Shown here piece by piece: positions 55,591 to 64,000 of a DNA stretch of 64,000 nt. Numbering within the stretch: position 1 is the first letter of the stretch; each line of letters starts with the position of its first letter. The stretch lies in contig NZ_JAFBIQ010000002.1 in the NCBI RefSeq assembly GCF_021531315.1, positions 1 through 64,000 of the forward strand, written 5' to 3'. The notes under the pieces are model-generated. The model ran no database searches. It had not been told where the DNA came from and worked only from the letters and a program-made list of their open reading frames with translations. Both the position numbers and the translations under genes were made by a program. Source of the stretch: Oscillibacter valericigenes. Lineage in GTDB: Bacteria > Bacillota > Clostridia > Oscillospirales > Oscillospiraceae.

Positions 55591-56085
55591 TTGAACACCG
55601 AAAACGAGACTGCTGTTATGACCGGCCTGGAAAGCGGGACGGGCGACATTTCCACCCAGGAGATGGAAGATAAGGGAAGACGGTATCTTATTTTCGTCAT
55701 TGACGATCTTAAGCTGGGCGTGGACGCTGAATTCGTGGTGGAGATCCTCAGCAGCCATACCGCCACGGCGCTGCCCCTGGTACCCAACTATGTCCGGGGC
55801 ATCTTCAATATGCGCGGCCAGATCATCCCCGTGCTGGATATCCGCCGCCGCCTTGGCAAGAGCGACAACGAGGGGGACAATCTGCTCATTGTGCTCAATT
55901 ACGACAATACGCAGATCGGCGTTTTGGTGGATGCGGTCGACCAAATGGTTGAGATCAACGATGAGGTCATTCTTCCGATGCCGGCACAGAGTATGCAGCG
56001 GTTCGTGTCTGGAATGTGCACCATTCCCGACGGCTCCGGCACCATGCTGGTGCTGGATTGCGGACAGCTTTTGCGGAACGAGTGA
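55591..56085 (+). CDS. cheW: Chemotaxis coupling protein CheW
   Basis: This 164-residue protein is a single CheW domain (RYLIFVIDDLKLGVDAEFVVEI, GIFNMRGQIIPVLDIRRRLG) that links receptors to CheA. An ATG at 55573 opens the frame, but GAGGTGA (55579-55585) lies after that codon and five bases before TTG at 55591, so TTG is the likelier start; the six-residue difference is outside the domain. It follows cheA by 26 bases. Confidence 0.93.
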   Translation: MNTENETAVMTGLESGTGDISTQEMEDKGRRYLIFVIDDLKLGVDAEFVVEILSSHTATALPLVPNYVRGIFNMRGQIIPVLDIRRRLGKSDNEGDNLLIVLNYDNTQIGVLVDAVDQMVEINDEVILPMPAQSMQRFVSGMCTIPDGSGTMLVLDCGQLLRNE

Positions 56086-56093
56086 AGCGGCGT

Positions 56094-56960
56094 ATGATCG
56101 AACTGAACAAGAACAAAGATAAGGTGCTTGAGGAGACGGGCGTGAGCGCGGCGTTCAGCCCCATGTCGATCTCCGACGCGGATTTCCGCCGCATGGTGGA
56201 TTTCATCAAATCCTCTTACGGCATCGACCTGTCGCAGAAAAAGCAGCTTATCACGGGACGGCTTTCCCCCGCCATCCGCAAGCTTGGCTATAAGAGCTTT
56301 TCCGAATTTGTCAATCATCTGCTGGAAAAGCGGGACGAATCCGAGGTCACGCTGGTCATCAACAAGCTGACCACCAACTATACGTTTTTCATGCGCGAGC
56401 AGGAGCATCTGGACTATTTCTATAAGAGCATCATTCCAGAGCTGGTCCGCCGTCATCAGCGGGACAAGGTGCTCTCTATCTGGTCCGCGGGCTGCTCGAG
56501 CGGCGAGGAGCCGTACAACATCTCCATGCTGCTGTTCGATTACCTCGGCGCGCAGGCTAAGGACTGGGACACGAGGATTTTGGCCACGGATATTTCCGCT
56601 CAGGCTCTCTCTAAGGCGCAGAAGGGCGTTTACGACCTGCCCGACACGATCCCTTCGGACTGGAAGAAGAAGTATTTTACCGCCAACAAGGACGGCAGCT
56701 ACACCGTTGCCCCCGCCGTGCGGAACAATGTGATCTTCCGGCCCTTTAACCTGATGGACCCCATCGCGTTCCGCCGGAAGTTCGACCTGATCTTCTGCCG
56801 AAATGTGATGATCTACTTCGACCAGCCGACCAAGGACGCTTTGGTTCGCCGTTTTTACGACGCTACGGTACCCGGGGGCTATCTGCTCATCAGCTACTCG
56901 GAGAACCTGAGCCCCAATACGCCCTATCGCAGACTGGCTACGGCAACATTCCAGAAATAG
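56094..56960 (+). CDS. cheR: Chemotaxis protein methyltransferase CheR
   Basis: This 288-residue protein has the N-terminal CheR helical domain and the SAM-dependent methyltransferase domain with SAGCSSGEEPY as SAM loop and NVMIYFD near the end. It methylates receptor glutamates using S-adenosylmethionine. The start at 56094 gives the expected length, although a GTG at 56082 overlapping the cheW stop codon is also in frame. The ribosome site is weak, so coupling to cheW is likely. Confidence 0.95.
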   Translation: MIELNKNKDKVLEETGVSAAFSPMSISDADFRRMVDFIKSSYGIDLSQKKQLITGRLSPAIRKLGYKSFSEFVNHLLEKRDESEVTLVINKLTTNYTFFMREQEHLDYFYKSIIPELVRRHQRDKVLSIWSAGCSSGEEPYNISMLLFDYLGAQAKDWDTRILATDISAQALSKAQKGVYDLPDTIPSDWKKKYFTANKDGSYTVAPAVRNNVIFRPFNLMDPIAFRRKFDLIFCRNVMIYFDQPTKDALVRRFYDATVPGGYLLISYSENLSPNTPYRRLATATFQK

Positions 56961-56983
56961 CCAAAGGAGGCTGGAGGCAAGTT

Positions 56984-58042
56984 ATGCCTATTATCAATCA
57001 AAAGATCCGCGTGCTGGTGGTGGATGATTCCATGGTGGCTCGCAGCATGATCATGCAGGGCCTTTCGACCCATCCCCGCATTGAGATCATCGGCTGCGCC
57101 ATCAACACCATGGATGCCAAGGCGAAGATCGCGGCCCTCAAGCCGGATGTCGTCACTATGGATGTGGAGATGCCGGGCAAGAGCGGCCCGGAGTTTTTGC
57201 GGGAATACATCCCCCAGCATCCGGTCCCCGTGATTTTGGTTTCCTCTTTGAACCTTCGGGTGTTCGACGCGCTGGACGCCGGCGCGGTGGACTTCGTCCA
57301 AAAACCACAGAACCATGGAGATCGGGATGCCTTCATCACGGCGTTGGCTCAGAAGGTGCTCATTGCCGCCACCGCCAAGGTGCGGATGGCACAGCCCGCC
57401 GCCCCGACTGCTGTGGACGCAGCCGGCGCGAAGCCCTTTCCGCCCTTGGGCGCCAACCCCGCGCTGAACAATGTCCTGATCGGACTGGGCGCCTCCACCG
57501 GCGGTACCGAGGCCACGCTGGAGGTGATGAAGCGCCTGCCGGAGGACATCCCAGGTATGGTCATCGTGCAGCACATGCCGCCGGGCTTTACGAAGATGTA
57601 TGCCGAGCGCTTGAACCGCCTTTGCAAAATGGAGGTGCGGGAGGCGCGAAACGGCGACGAGATCCGCCGCGGTCTTGCACTGGTGGCTCCCGCGGACTTA
57701 CAGGCGCGGGTGGTGCGGATCGGCAATCGGTACACGCTCTCCTGCGTGCCGGGGGAGAAGGTCAGCGGACACCGCCCGTCGGTAGACGCCCTGTTCCAAT
57801 CCATGTCGGAGACCGTGCGGTGCAAAATGGTGGGCATTATCATGACCGGCATGGGGCAGGACGGCGCCGCCGGACTGCTGGCCATGCGGAAAAAGGGCGC
57901 CTACACCATCGGACAGGACAAGGCTTCCAGCGTAGTCTACGGGATGCCCATGGTGGCTCACGACATCGGTGCAGTCTGTACGCAGGCATCCTGCGAAGAC
58001 ATCGCAGGTGTTCTCATCCGACATTTGAAGGGGCTTGCGTGA
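56984..58042 (+). CDS. cheB: Chemotaxis response regulator protein-glutamate methylesterase CheB
   Basis: This 352-residue protein has a receiver domain (Asp14, Asp15, phosphoacceptor Asp60) and a methylesterase domain with the catalytic triad Ser171 (GASTGG), His197 (QHMPPGF) and Asp293 (GMGQDGA). It removes methyl groups from receptors, opposing CheR, when phosphorylated by CheA. AAAGGAGGCTGGAGG precedes the ATG. A terminator follows. Confidence 0.96.
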   Translation: MPIINQKIRVLVVDDSMVARSMIMQGLSTHPRIEIIGCAINTMDAKAKIAALKPDVVTMDVEMPGKSGPEFLREYIPQHPVPVILVSSLNLRVFDALDAGAVDFVQKPQNHGDRDAFITALAQKVLIAATAKVRMAQPAAPTAVDAAGAKPFPPLGANPALNNVLIGLGASTGGTEATLEVMKRLPEDIPGMVIVQHMPPGFTKMYAERLNRLCKMEVREARNGDEIRRGLALVAPADLQARVVRIGNRYTLSCVPGEKVSGHRPSVDALFQSMSETVRCKMVGIIMTGMGQDGAAGLLAMRKKGAYTIGQDKASSVVYGMPMVAHDIGAVCTQASCEDIAGVLIRHLKGLA

Positions 58043-58068
58043 GAACGGATAACCACATGGATAAAGCT

Positions 58069-58109
58069 GCTGCCACGAGACGCGAAAAGCCTCGTGGCAG
58101 CGTTTTTTT
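58069..58109 (+). terminator. Intrinsic terminator after cheB
   Basis: An 11-bp perfect stem (58069-58079 with 58091-58101, 11-base loop) is followed by seven T, ending the che operon before the flgM promoter. Confidence 0.9.
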
Positions 58110-58158
58110 CTTTTTTGTAAGAAAAGTGCGGAGAAAGTTCTTATTTTTAATAGGTGGA

Positions 58159-58174
58159 CTGCCGATATAAATAA
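58159..58174 (+). promoter_or_regulatory. Sigma-D-type promoter upstream of flgM
   Basis: GCCGATAT at 58161-58168 is an exact match to the Bacillus sigma-D -10 consensus and is followed by AAATAA, as in the cheA element. The spacing to TTAT upstream is 18 bases before CGATAT in both. FlgM being under the sigma factor it inhibits is the expected feedback. Confidence 0.6.
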
Positions 58175-58239
58175 TGTAGTATAGTAGAAAACATATGGAT
58201 TGTTTTCTGATTTCCAAGTAGAGAAGGATGTGAGGCTTC

Positions 58240-58542
58240 ATGCTGACTTTTTTGACCGGCGGCGTTTCTTCTGCGAGGGCACCGGGTTCCTATTATGTAG
58301 AGGTAAAGCACGGCGCACCAGCCAGGGAAACGGATGGACGCAGCTATGACAGCGCAGAATTTACCACCGAGGGCGGTGAAAGCGATTTTCGCCGCTGCCT
58401 TGTCAGCCGACTGGCAAACGAGGTTCGCACAGCCAACTCGACCGGCGATATTCAGGCGCTGCGGGCGCAGGTGAGCGCGGGCACCTATACGCCCGACTGC
58501 ATGGCCATTGCCGGACGGCTCCTTTACATGGCCGGGGAATAA
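58240..58542 (+). CDS. flgM: Anti-sigma-D factor FlgM
   Basis: This 100-residue protein has a disordered N-terminus and the C-terminal FlgM helices ending VSAGTYTPDCMAIAGRLLYM, the typical G.Y..D...IA..L pattern that contacts the flagellar sigma factor. It holds the sigma factor inactive until the hook is complete. It is first of the flgM-flgN-flgK-flgL operon, as in Bacillus yvyF-flgM-yvyG-flgK-flgL. Confidence 0.88.
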   Translation: MLTFLTGGVSSARAPGSYYVEVKHGAPARETDGRSYDSAEFTTEGGESDFRRCLVSRLANEVRTANSTGDIQALRAQVSAGTYTPDCMAIAGRLLYMAGE

Positions 58543-58565
58543 GCGCCCGTAAGGAGCAAACGAGT

Positions 58566-59045
58566 ATGAAAGACCAATTTGAAGAATATATCGCCCTTCT
58601 GGAGACACTGAAGGAAGAGCTGGATCGCCTCGCTGCCCTTGCGCGGAAGAAAAACGAGGCCGTGTGCGGCGACGACCTGATGGCTCTGGATGGCGTCATG
58701 CGGCAGGAACAGGCCATCGCTCTTCAATTCCGTGGATTGGAGCAGAAGCGGGGCCAGCTTCTTGCTGCTCTGGGACTGAGCGCCGTGCCCCTGTCCGACC
58801 TCCCAAGGCATTTCCCGCCTGAGCGGCGGGAGGCTGCCCAAAGGGCCGTGGACGGCGTGAAGGACAGTTACCGCGTTTATCAGGCCAACAGTGCCGTGGC
58901 GCGGAACGCGCTGGAGAGCAACCTGCGGGAGGTCGAGCATGTGCTCGATATGCTGGGCGGTACTCAGGAGGATATTTCCGGACCGGGCTATGCCCCGCCG
59001 GAGGCCGAGCCGCCCGAGACGATGAAAACAGACTTCCGCGCCTGA
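58566..59045 (+). CDS. flgN: Flagellar export chaperone FlgN
   Basis: This 159-residue protein is a helical coiled coil (EEYIALLETLKEELDRLAAL, DDLMALDGVMRQEQAI) like FlgN, the chaperone of FlgK and FlgL. Identification rests on fold pattern, size and its place directly before flgK. Confidence 0.88.
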   Translation: MKDQFEEYIALLETLKEELDRLAALARKKNEAVCGDDLMALDGVMRQEQAIALQFRGLEQKRGQLLAALGLSAVPLSDLPRHFPPERREAAQRAVDGVKDSYRVYQANSAVARNALESNLREVEHVLDMLGGTQEDISGPGYAPPEAEPPETMKTDFRA

Positions 59046-59064
59046 GAGACAAAGGAGATACGAT

Positions 59065-61269
59065 ATGGGTTCCATCGGTACATTCGGTTCGTTCACACAG
59101 GCACGCCTTGCGATCTACGCGGCGCATAAGGGCCTGAGCGTGACGGGCAACAATATCGCAAACGTCAATACCACTGGCTACACCCGCCAGCGGCTGGAGC
59201 AGTCCAGCTTCGGCGCCAGCGGCGCGGATCGGTATTATTCCAGCTTTGATTCGCGGGTGGGCAACGGTGTTCTGTGCACCGGCCTCACGCAGCTCCGCGA
59301 CCCCTATTTGGACATCCGCTATCGGGGTGAGATGGCCAACGTGGGCAGCATGGATGCCAAATTAGGCGGCTTGGAGAACATTCAGGCGGTGCTGGACGAG
59401 GTGGGCGACGGCGACGACGCCTTCGGCATCATCGAGGCCCAGCTCTCCGACCTTGTGGCCAAGCTGCGCCAGCTTTCCGACCAGACCGGCCACAGCCTGT
59501 ACGACATTCAGGTGCGTGCTTCGGCGGACACCTTGACCAAGCAGCTCAACGCCTACGCCAGCCGCTTGCAGGAGGTCTATAAGAATAACATGGCGTCCTA
59601 TCAGCAGGACGTTTCCAAGGTCAACGGCATCCTCACCAACATCCGAGACCTGAACGCCACCATCCGCAAGAACGAGATCCACGGCGACAACTCTCTGGAG
59701 CTGCGGGACGAGCGGAACGTGCTGATCGACCAGCTTTCCCAGTACATGAAGATCGATGTGACCTACACCACCGAGGAGCTCGGCGGCGGTCAGACCGTGG
59801 AGAAGCTCATCATCAAGCTGGGAGACGCCAACCCCGACGGCAAGCCGGGCGGAACGGACACCACCACGCTGATCGACGGCGTGTACGGCGCGCAGCTTTC
59901 CACCACGCAGGTGCCCAAGCCCAACCCGGACTTTGACAAAACGAAACCCGATAACGCTACTGATAATCAGCGCTATCTTGATGTAGATGGCAACAAGACC
60001 AACGATGAGAAAAAGGCCGCCAAGATCGACGACCCCAACCTCGGACTGACCGTTTTTACCTTGGTCGACGGACGAGGTGAGCCGCAGTACACCACGAAGG
60101 TAGGGGCGGAACAGCCGAGTGACGACATTGCGTACAACGCCGCCACGGTCATCGACGGCAAGAGAAAGACCATCGAAAAGAATGCGGATACCGGTGTTGT
60201 CACGGAAACGGTATTCCGCAAGGAGAAGCAGAAGGACGGCACGATCAGCTATTTCGCCACGGTATACACCCACACCCCCACCACCCAGCCGGTGGATCTG
60301 AGGGACAACGACCTCTATGGTGCGCTCCAGTCCCAGCGAGAGCTGCTGACCAGATCCGGCGAGTTCTCCACGGATGCCGCCATCCAGAGTGACCCCAACG
60401 CCGCCAGTCAGCGGGGCATCCCCTATTACCAGAAGTCTCTGGATCTGCTGGCACGGCAGTTTGCCCAGACGCTGAACGCGGCCAATCAGGGCTATGTTTA
60501 CGATGAGAAGGGCAATTATGTCAAGGGTACGATGGATGCCGACGGCAAGATCACAAGAGGCAACCCCAGCTTTTTTGAGCTGAAGGATCCTACCGATCCG
60601 ACCAAGACCCACACCCTCAAGCGAACCGACACGCTGAAGAATGCTCCAGAATGGGTAACGAAGGAGCTGGGCATAGCTGACCCCCAAAAGGCCACCGAGG
60701 AGGAATTTCAGCAGAAGCTGGGGAAATATCTCGAAAATAACGGCGGCATCAAGCTGGGCGAGCCTCTGTTCAGCAACCGGGGCGACGGAAACGAAACGAA
60801 GGACATCACCGCCGCCAACATCTCCATCTCCGCGAAATGGGCCGAAGGCCCGCAGATCGTGCGTTCCTTCCAACTGCCCAGCGCCATGGACAAGATCCCC
60901 TCCACGGAGAGCAGCAACATCGACCACATGATCTACCTCTTTGAAAAGAAGCAGGACTATAAGCCCGGCACCGTTCAGGACGATGCCAAGGGCAAGGATG
61001 TCACCATGTTCACCGGCTCCTTTCAGGAGATGTGGTCCAACATCGGCTCGGTGCTGGGCAACGATATGAAGGTGACCTCCACGCTGCTGGACGCTTACTA
61101 CGCCTCCTCCGTCTCGCTGGACACCAGCCGGGATTCCGTTTCCAGCGTGGACTTCAACGACGAGGCCATGAACCTCATGCAATATTCCAAATCTTATAGC
61201 GCCGCCTGCCGCCTGATGACCACCATCGATTCGGTGCTGGATAAGCTCATCAACGGCACGGGCGCTTGA
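59065..61269 (+). CDS. flgK: Flagellar hook-associated protein 1, FlgK (enlarged)
   Basis: This 734-residue protein has the conserved N-terminal rod domain (ARLAIYAAHKGLSVTGNNIA, NVNTTGYTRQR) and C-terminal SAACRLMTTIDSVLDKLINGT motif that form the coiled-coil stack at the hook-filament junction. FlgK proteins are usually about 450-650 residues; here a lysine- and aspartate-rich insertion at about 250-420 enlarges the exposed domain. AAAGGAGAT precedes the ATG, 19 bases after flgN. Confidence 0.95.
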   Translation: MGSIGTFGSFTQARLAIYAAHKGLSVTGNNIANVNTTGYTRQRLEQSSFGASGADRYYSSFDSRVGNGVLCTGLTQLRDPYLDIRYRGEMANVGSMDAKLGGLENIQAVLDEVGDGDDAFGIIEAQLSDLVAKLRQLSDQTGHSLYDIQVRASADTLTKQLNAYASRLQEVYKNNMASYQQDVSKVNGILTNIRDLNATIRKNEIHGDNSLELRDERNVLIDQLSQYMKIDVTYTTEELGGGQTVEKLIIKLGDANPDGKPGGTDTTTLIDGVYGAQLSTTQVPKPNPDFDKTKPDNATDNQRYLDVDGNKTNDEKKAAKIDDPNLGLTVFTLVDGRGEPQYTTKVGAEQPSDDIAYNAATVIDGKRKTIEKNADTGVVTETVFRKEKQKDGTISYFATVYTHTPTTQPVDLRDNDLYGALQSQRELLTRSGEFSTDAAIQSDPNAASQRGIPYYQKSLDLLARQFAQTLNAANQGYVYDEKGNYVKGTMDADGKITRGNPSFFELKDPTDPTKTHTLKRTDTLKNAPEWVTKELGIADPQKATEEEFQQKLGKYLENNGGIKLGEPLFSNRGDGNETKDITAANISISAKWAEGPQIVRSFQLPSAMDKIPSTESSNIDHMIYLFEKKQDYKPGTVQDDAKGKDVTMFTGSFQEMWSNIGSVLGNDMKVTSTLLDAYYASSVSLDTSRDSVSSVDFNDEAMNLMQYSKSYSAACRLMTTIDSVLDKLINGTGA

Positions 61270-61290
61270 TAAAGAAGGAGGAACGCTCCC

Positions 61291-62349
61291 ATGATCCGTT
61301 CAACCACTAACGGAACTTTGAAAACCTATCGCTACAATTTGCAGCGCTCGAGCTACACTAAGAACAAGGCTCAGGAGACCTTGCAGACCCAGCGGAAGTT
61401 CAACTCCTTCGCCGAGGACCCCGCCGCTGCGGCCAAGGCCTTCCAGCTGCGCCGATCCCTCCTGCGCACCAACAGCCAGTATGACGTGGGCGATTCCGTC
61501 AAGCACAAGTATGAGGTCGCATGGAACACGCTGGAATCCGTGGTGCAGGATGTGAACAACCGCAAGAGCGACTCCGCCTTCGCCATGATCTTACAGGGCA
61601 AGAGCGACACCATCGGCTCCGGCGCCGTGGCGCTTGGTCAGTCCATGCGGACGCTGGCCACAGGCATCGTCCAGAGCATGAACTGCCGGTACGGCGAGAA
61701 CTTCGTCTTTGCCGGGGCGGACGGTCTGAACGTTCCCTTTGAATGGCAGGGCGAGGGCGATGACCGCAAGCTCTGCTACCGGGGCATCCCCGTGGATACC
61801 GACGACGCCGATCAGCTCAAGGCACTGGAATATATGGCGAAAAATGAGCGAAAGAACGCCGACCTCGGCTTTGGTATGCAGGAGGATGAGAAGGGCAATG
61901 TCATCAGCTCCAGCGTGGCCAACGTGGGCCTTCAGGGCATCACGTACCTCGGCTACGGTAAGGATGCAGACGGCGATCCCAAGAACATCGTCTCCATCGC
62001 CGACCGGCTCGGCACGCTGCTCCGCCGCTGCGATACCAACAGCGGCGATTGGGCCAGCGCGGCAGACAAAGAGGAGTTTTCCCGTTTGGCCAAAAAATTC
62101 GAGGATGCCGCCTCGGAGCTGACCGATAAGCACACGGAGATGGACACGCAGGCCGCTTTTATCAAGAGCAATCAGGATCAGCTCAAGGCCAACACCGACA
62201 CCCTGCAGGAGCAGTTCCTTGGCATCGAGGATGTGGATCTGGCGGACGCCATCACCTCCTTCTCCTGGGCGCAGTACTGCTATAACGTGTCCATCAAGGT
62301 GGGCAACAGTATCCTCTCTCAGAGCCTGATGGATTATATCAATACCTGA
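61291..62349 (+). CDS. flgL: Flagellar hook-associated protein 3, FlgL
   Basis: This 352-residue protein has the flagellin-like N-terminal helix (YNLQRSSYTKNKAQETLQTQ, then KFNSFAEDPAAAAKAFQLRR) and a C-terminal helix (AITSFSWAQYCYNVSIKVGNSILSQSLMDYI region). It sits between FlgK and the filament. GAAGGAGGA precedes the ATG, 21 bases after flgK. Confidence 0.94.
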   Translation: MIRSTTNGTLKTYRYNLQRSSYTKNKAQETLQTQRKFNSFAEDPAAAAKAFQLRRSLLRTNSQYDVGDSVKHKYEVAWNTLESVVQDVNNRKSDSAFAMILQGKSDTIGSGAVALGQSMRTLATGIVQSMNCRYGENFVFAGADGLNVPFEWQGEGDDRKLCYRGIPVDTDDADQLKALEYMAKNERKNADLGFGMQEDEKGNVISSSVANVGLQGITYLGYGKDADGDPKNIVSIADRLGTLLRRCDTNSGDWASAADKEEFSRLAKKFEDAASELTDKHTEMDTQAAFIKSNQDQLKANTDTLQEQFLGIEDVDLADAITSFSWAQYCYNVSIKVGNSILSQSLMDYINT

Positions 62350-62427
62350 TTTCCCTGTTTTTGACTTCTTTTCCCGGCGGAGCGCCGGGATGAAGAATAA
62401 GTAATTTTGACGACCGGAAGGAGATGC

Positions 62428-63045
62428 GTGACGGCTATGATGCCCCTGATCGAGATACAGAGCGTACCCATCGAGATCGAAATGAAGGTCTCTCACGCTC
62501 GACTGGAGTACACCCGCGCCACGGCGGATCTGGAAATTTCCCGCGCCAAGGGCGGACTGAGCATCAAAAGCAGACCCATTCATTTGAACATCGACACCTT
62601 TGAGGCCCGCAATTCCATCGTACCATCACCCATGCGGGCCACCAAGCAAAACGCCCAGCGGGGACAGGAGTCGGCCTATCAGGCCACGGCCACCTATGCC
62701 CAGCAGGGTCAGCTTCTGCTCAAGGCGCAGGTGGGCGAGGAGCTGGTGACGCAGTTCGCTCAGGACGCGGTGAACAAAAACCTGAAGACCAACGTGGGCA
62801 TCGACTTCCTGCCCAAGGTCGGCCCGGAGATCACCTGCGATCCCGGCGAGATGAACATCCGCTTTGAGATGGACAAGCTGAATTTCGACTGGAGACAGTC
62901 TAAGGGGAGCTTTGAGTTCATCCCCGGCGACATTGAGATCTCCGTGAAGCAGCGTCCCGACGTGGTCATCAAGTACATCGGCGGGCCGATCTATGTTCCG
63001 CCGTCCTCCGACCCGGATTATGAGCCGGTGGACGTACACGCCTGA
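62428..63045 (+). CDS. YviE/DUF6470 family flagellar-cluster protein
   Basis: This 205-residue protein matches the yviE-type family that lies between flgL and fliW in Bacillus: LIEIQSVPIEIEMKVSHARL, then SRPIHLNIDTFEARNSI. Its function is not established. GAAGGAG lies four bases before a GTG at 62428, which I take as the start; in-frame ATG codons at 62437 and 62440 are alternatives. Confidence 0.82.
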   Translation: MTAMMPLIEIQSVPIEIEMKVSHARLEYTRATADLEISRAKGGLSIKSRPIHLNIDTFEARNSIVPSPMRATKQNAQRGQESAYQATATYAQQGQLLLKAQVGEELVTQFAQDAVNKNLKTNVGIDFLPKVGPEITCDPGEMNIRFEMDKLNFDWRQSKGSFEFIPGDIEISVKQRPDVVIKYIGGPIYVPPSSDPDYEPVDVHA

Positions 63046-63062
63046 TTGAGAAGAGGAGCAAC

Positions 63063-63515
63063 ATGAAGCTTCAGACCAAGTATTTCGGCGAGATCGACTA
63101 TGAGCCGTCCCAAGCGCTGGCCTTCCCCAACGGGTTGTTCGGCTTTGAGGAGGAGCGGAGCTTTTTGCTCCTTCCCTTCGAGGGGAGCGGCGGCACGATG
63201 CTCTGCCTGCAAAGCACCGCCACCGGCCCGCTGGCCTTTGTGCTGCTGGACCCCTTCTCTCTGGACGGAGAGTACAGCCCGGAGCTGAGCGCGGCGGAGC
63301 TGGAGCAGTTCGGCGCGGAGGACATCTCAAAGCTGTGCTTTTATGTGCTCTGCGCGGTGAAGAACCCCGTCTCCACCAGCACGGTCAATCTCAAGTGCCC
63401 CGTGGTGGTGGATCCCCGGAGCGGCGAGGCCCGTCAGATCATTCTGGAAACAGACCGCTACGGGATGCGCCATCCGCTCTCGGAGTTTAAGCGCGAGGGG
63501 GCGGAGAAATGCTGA
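63063..63515 (+). CDS. fliW: Flagellar assembly factor FliW
   Basis: This 150-residue protein begins [21 protein letters not shown] and has the FliW block [18 protein letters not shown]-like segment. FliW binds CsrA and flagellin, so that free flagellin releases CsrA to repress its own translation. It overlaps csrA by seven bases, keeping both proteins at similar levels. AAGAGGAG precedes the ATG. Confidence 0.95.
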   Translation: MKLQTKYFGEIDYEPSQALAFPNGLFGFEEERSFLLLPFEGSGGTMLCLQSTATGPLAFVLLDPFSLDGEYSPELSAAELEQFGAEDISKLCFYVLCAVKNPVSTSTVNLKCPVVVDPRSGEARQIILETDRYGMRHPLSEFKREGAEKC

Positions 63516-63793
63516 TCCTGCAACGCAAGCGCGGAGAGTCGCTGCTCATTGGCGAGGACATTTCCGTCACGGTGGTGTCGGTGGACGGCGAGCGTGTGCG
63601 GCTGGCCATCTCGGCTCCGCCGGAGGTGTCCATTCTGAGAAGCGAGCTGGTGGCCGCCAGAGCGGCCAATCGGGATTCCGCCAAGGAGGAATCCGATCCC
63701 AAGGCGCTGCTGGCGCTGCTGGACGGCATGACGGAGCACGGAGCGCTTTTTATGAAACCAAACGGTGAGACAGAAAAGGAGAGATCGGTATGA
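63509..63793 (+). CDS. csrA: Carbon storage regulator CsrA with extended C-terminus
   Basis: The first 60 residues are a normal CsrA ([38 protein letters not shown]). The protein is 94 residues, longer than the usual 60-75, with an acidic tail. CsrA blocks flagellin translation by binding GGA motifs, under FliW control. It overlaps both fliW and the next small gene. Confidence 0.95.
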   Translation: MLILQRKRGESLLIGEDISVTVVSVDGERVRLAISAPPEVSILRSELVAARAANRDSAKEESDPKALLALLDGMTEHGALFMKPNGETEKERSV

Positions 63794-63975
63794 TGGAAGC
63801 GATCGCCGGCGCTGCGATGGATATGAAGTCCGCGCAGCTTGCCGCGGAATATTCGATTGCAGTGACCAAAAAGGTCATGGATACCCAGGAACTTGCTGCA
63901 CAGGAGCTGCTCAATATGCTGCCGGCCACACCACCGGTCATCCAAAAGGGACAGCTCATTGATACCTACGCTTGA
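63790..63975 (+). CDS. YjfB-like small motility-associated protein
   Basis: This 61-residue protein resembles the YjfB family: a small alpha-helical protein with [20 protein letters not shown] and ALNML-like segments ([14 protein letters not shown]). It is common beside csrA and flagellin genes in Firmicutes but of unknown function. It overlaps csrA by four bases. AAAGGAGAG precedes it. Confidence 0.8.
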   Translation: MMEAIAGAAMDMKSAQLAAEYSIAVTKKVMDTQELAAQELLNMLPATPPVIQKGQLIDTYA

Positions 63976-63982
63976 AAAGAAG

Positions 63983-63996
63983 GAGCCGAAAGGCTC
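63983..63996 (+). other. Small hairpin at the window edge
   Basis: GAGCC (63983-63987) and GGCTC (63992-63996) with loop GAAA follow the last gene. The window ends before a T tract or next gene can be seen; it may be the start of a terminator before flagellin. Confidence 0.35.
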
Positions 63997-64000
63997 TCTG

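Overview
The window looks like chromosomal DNA from a GC-rich, motile, Gram-positive clostridium, most likely of the Oscillospiraceae. The reasons are the ylxM-ffh-rpsP-khpA order, a ymfF/ymfH-like M16 peptidase pair followed by lgt, S-layer-homology proteins, a type IV pilus locus with PilM/N/O but no PilP/PilQ secretin, and the flgM-flgN-flgK-flgL-yviE-fliW-csrA order. The genus assignment is inference from gene content only.

Bases 1-18,000 are mostly housekeeping. They hold an anchored SH3b protein, a NifX/NifB-type small protein with glycerate kinase, and an ABC importer preceded by a classical-looking attenuator (promoter, 23-codon Phe/Tyr-rich leader peptide, terminator). The importer permease carries an in-frame amber codon. 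Next come the SRP/ribosomal operon (minus strand), two M16 peptidases with lgt, and a four-gene RND efflux operon (minus strand) under a TetR regulator whose promoter has a symmetrical double palindrome just downstream.

A tRNA-Pro(CGG) at 18.24 kb marks the start of about 45 kb of signalling and surface-appendage genes. Bases 18.6-26.8 kb hold c-di-GMP signalling: a REC/HD-GYP/degenerate-GGDEF protein, a solute-binding lipoprotein overlapping a hybrid histidine kinase, a PilZ protein, and a PAS-GAF-GGDEF protein. Bases 27.2-41.9 kb form one plus-strand type IV pilus operon: pilB (with MshEN-type c-di-GMP-binding motifs), pilC, pilin, pilD, pilM, pilN-like, pilO-like, a 2,175-residue prepilin-like adhesin, and three small minor pilins.

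Bases 42-53.4 kb run on the minus strand. In transcription order they are a FliK-like protein, an FlhB-like C-terminal protein, a PilZ protein, two large SLH surface proteins and a hemerythrin fusion. Bases 53.5-64 kb (plus strand) hold cheA-cheW-cheR-cheB, then flgM-flgN-flgK-flgL, a YviE-type protein, fliW, csrA and a YjfB-like protein, stopping just before where flagellin usually lies. A near-identical sigma-D-like -10 element (CGATATAAATAA) precedes cheA and flgM.

The likely shared logic is c-di-GMP and chemotaxis control of a switch between flagellar swimming and pilus- or S-layer-based attachment. The most unusual items are the giant prepilin adhesin inside a c-di-GMP-wired pilus operon, the aromatic leader-peptide attenuator in front of a broken importer, and the paired inverted-repeat promoters of the c-di-GMP genes.
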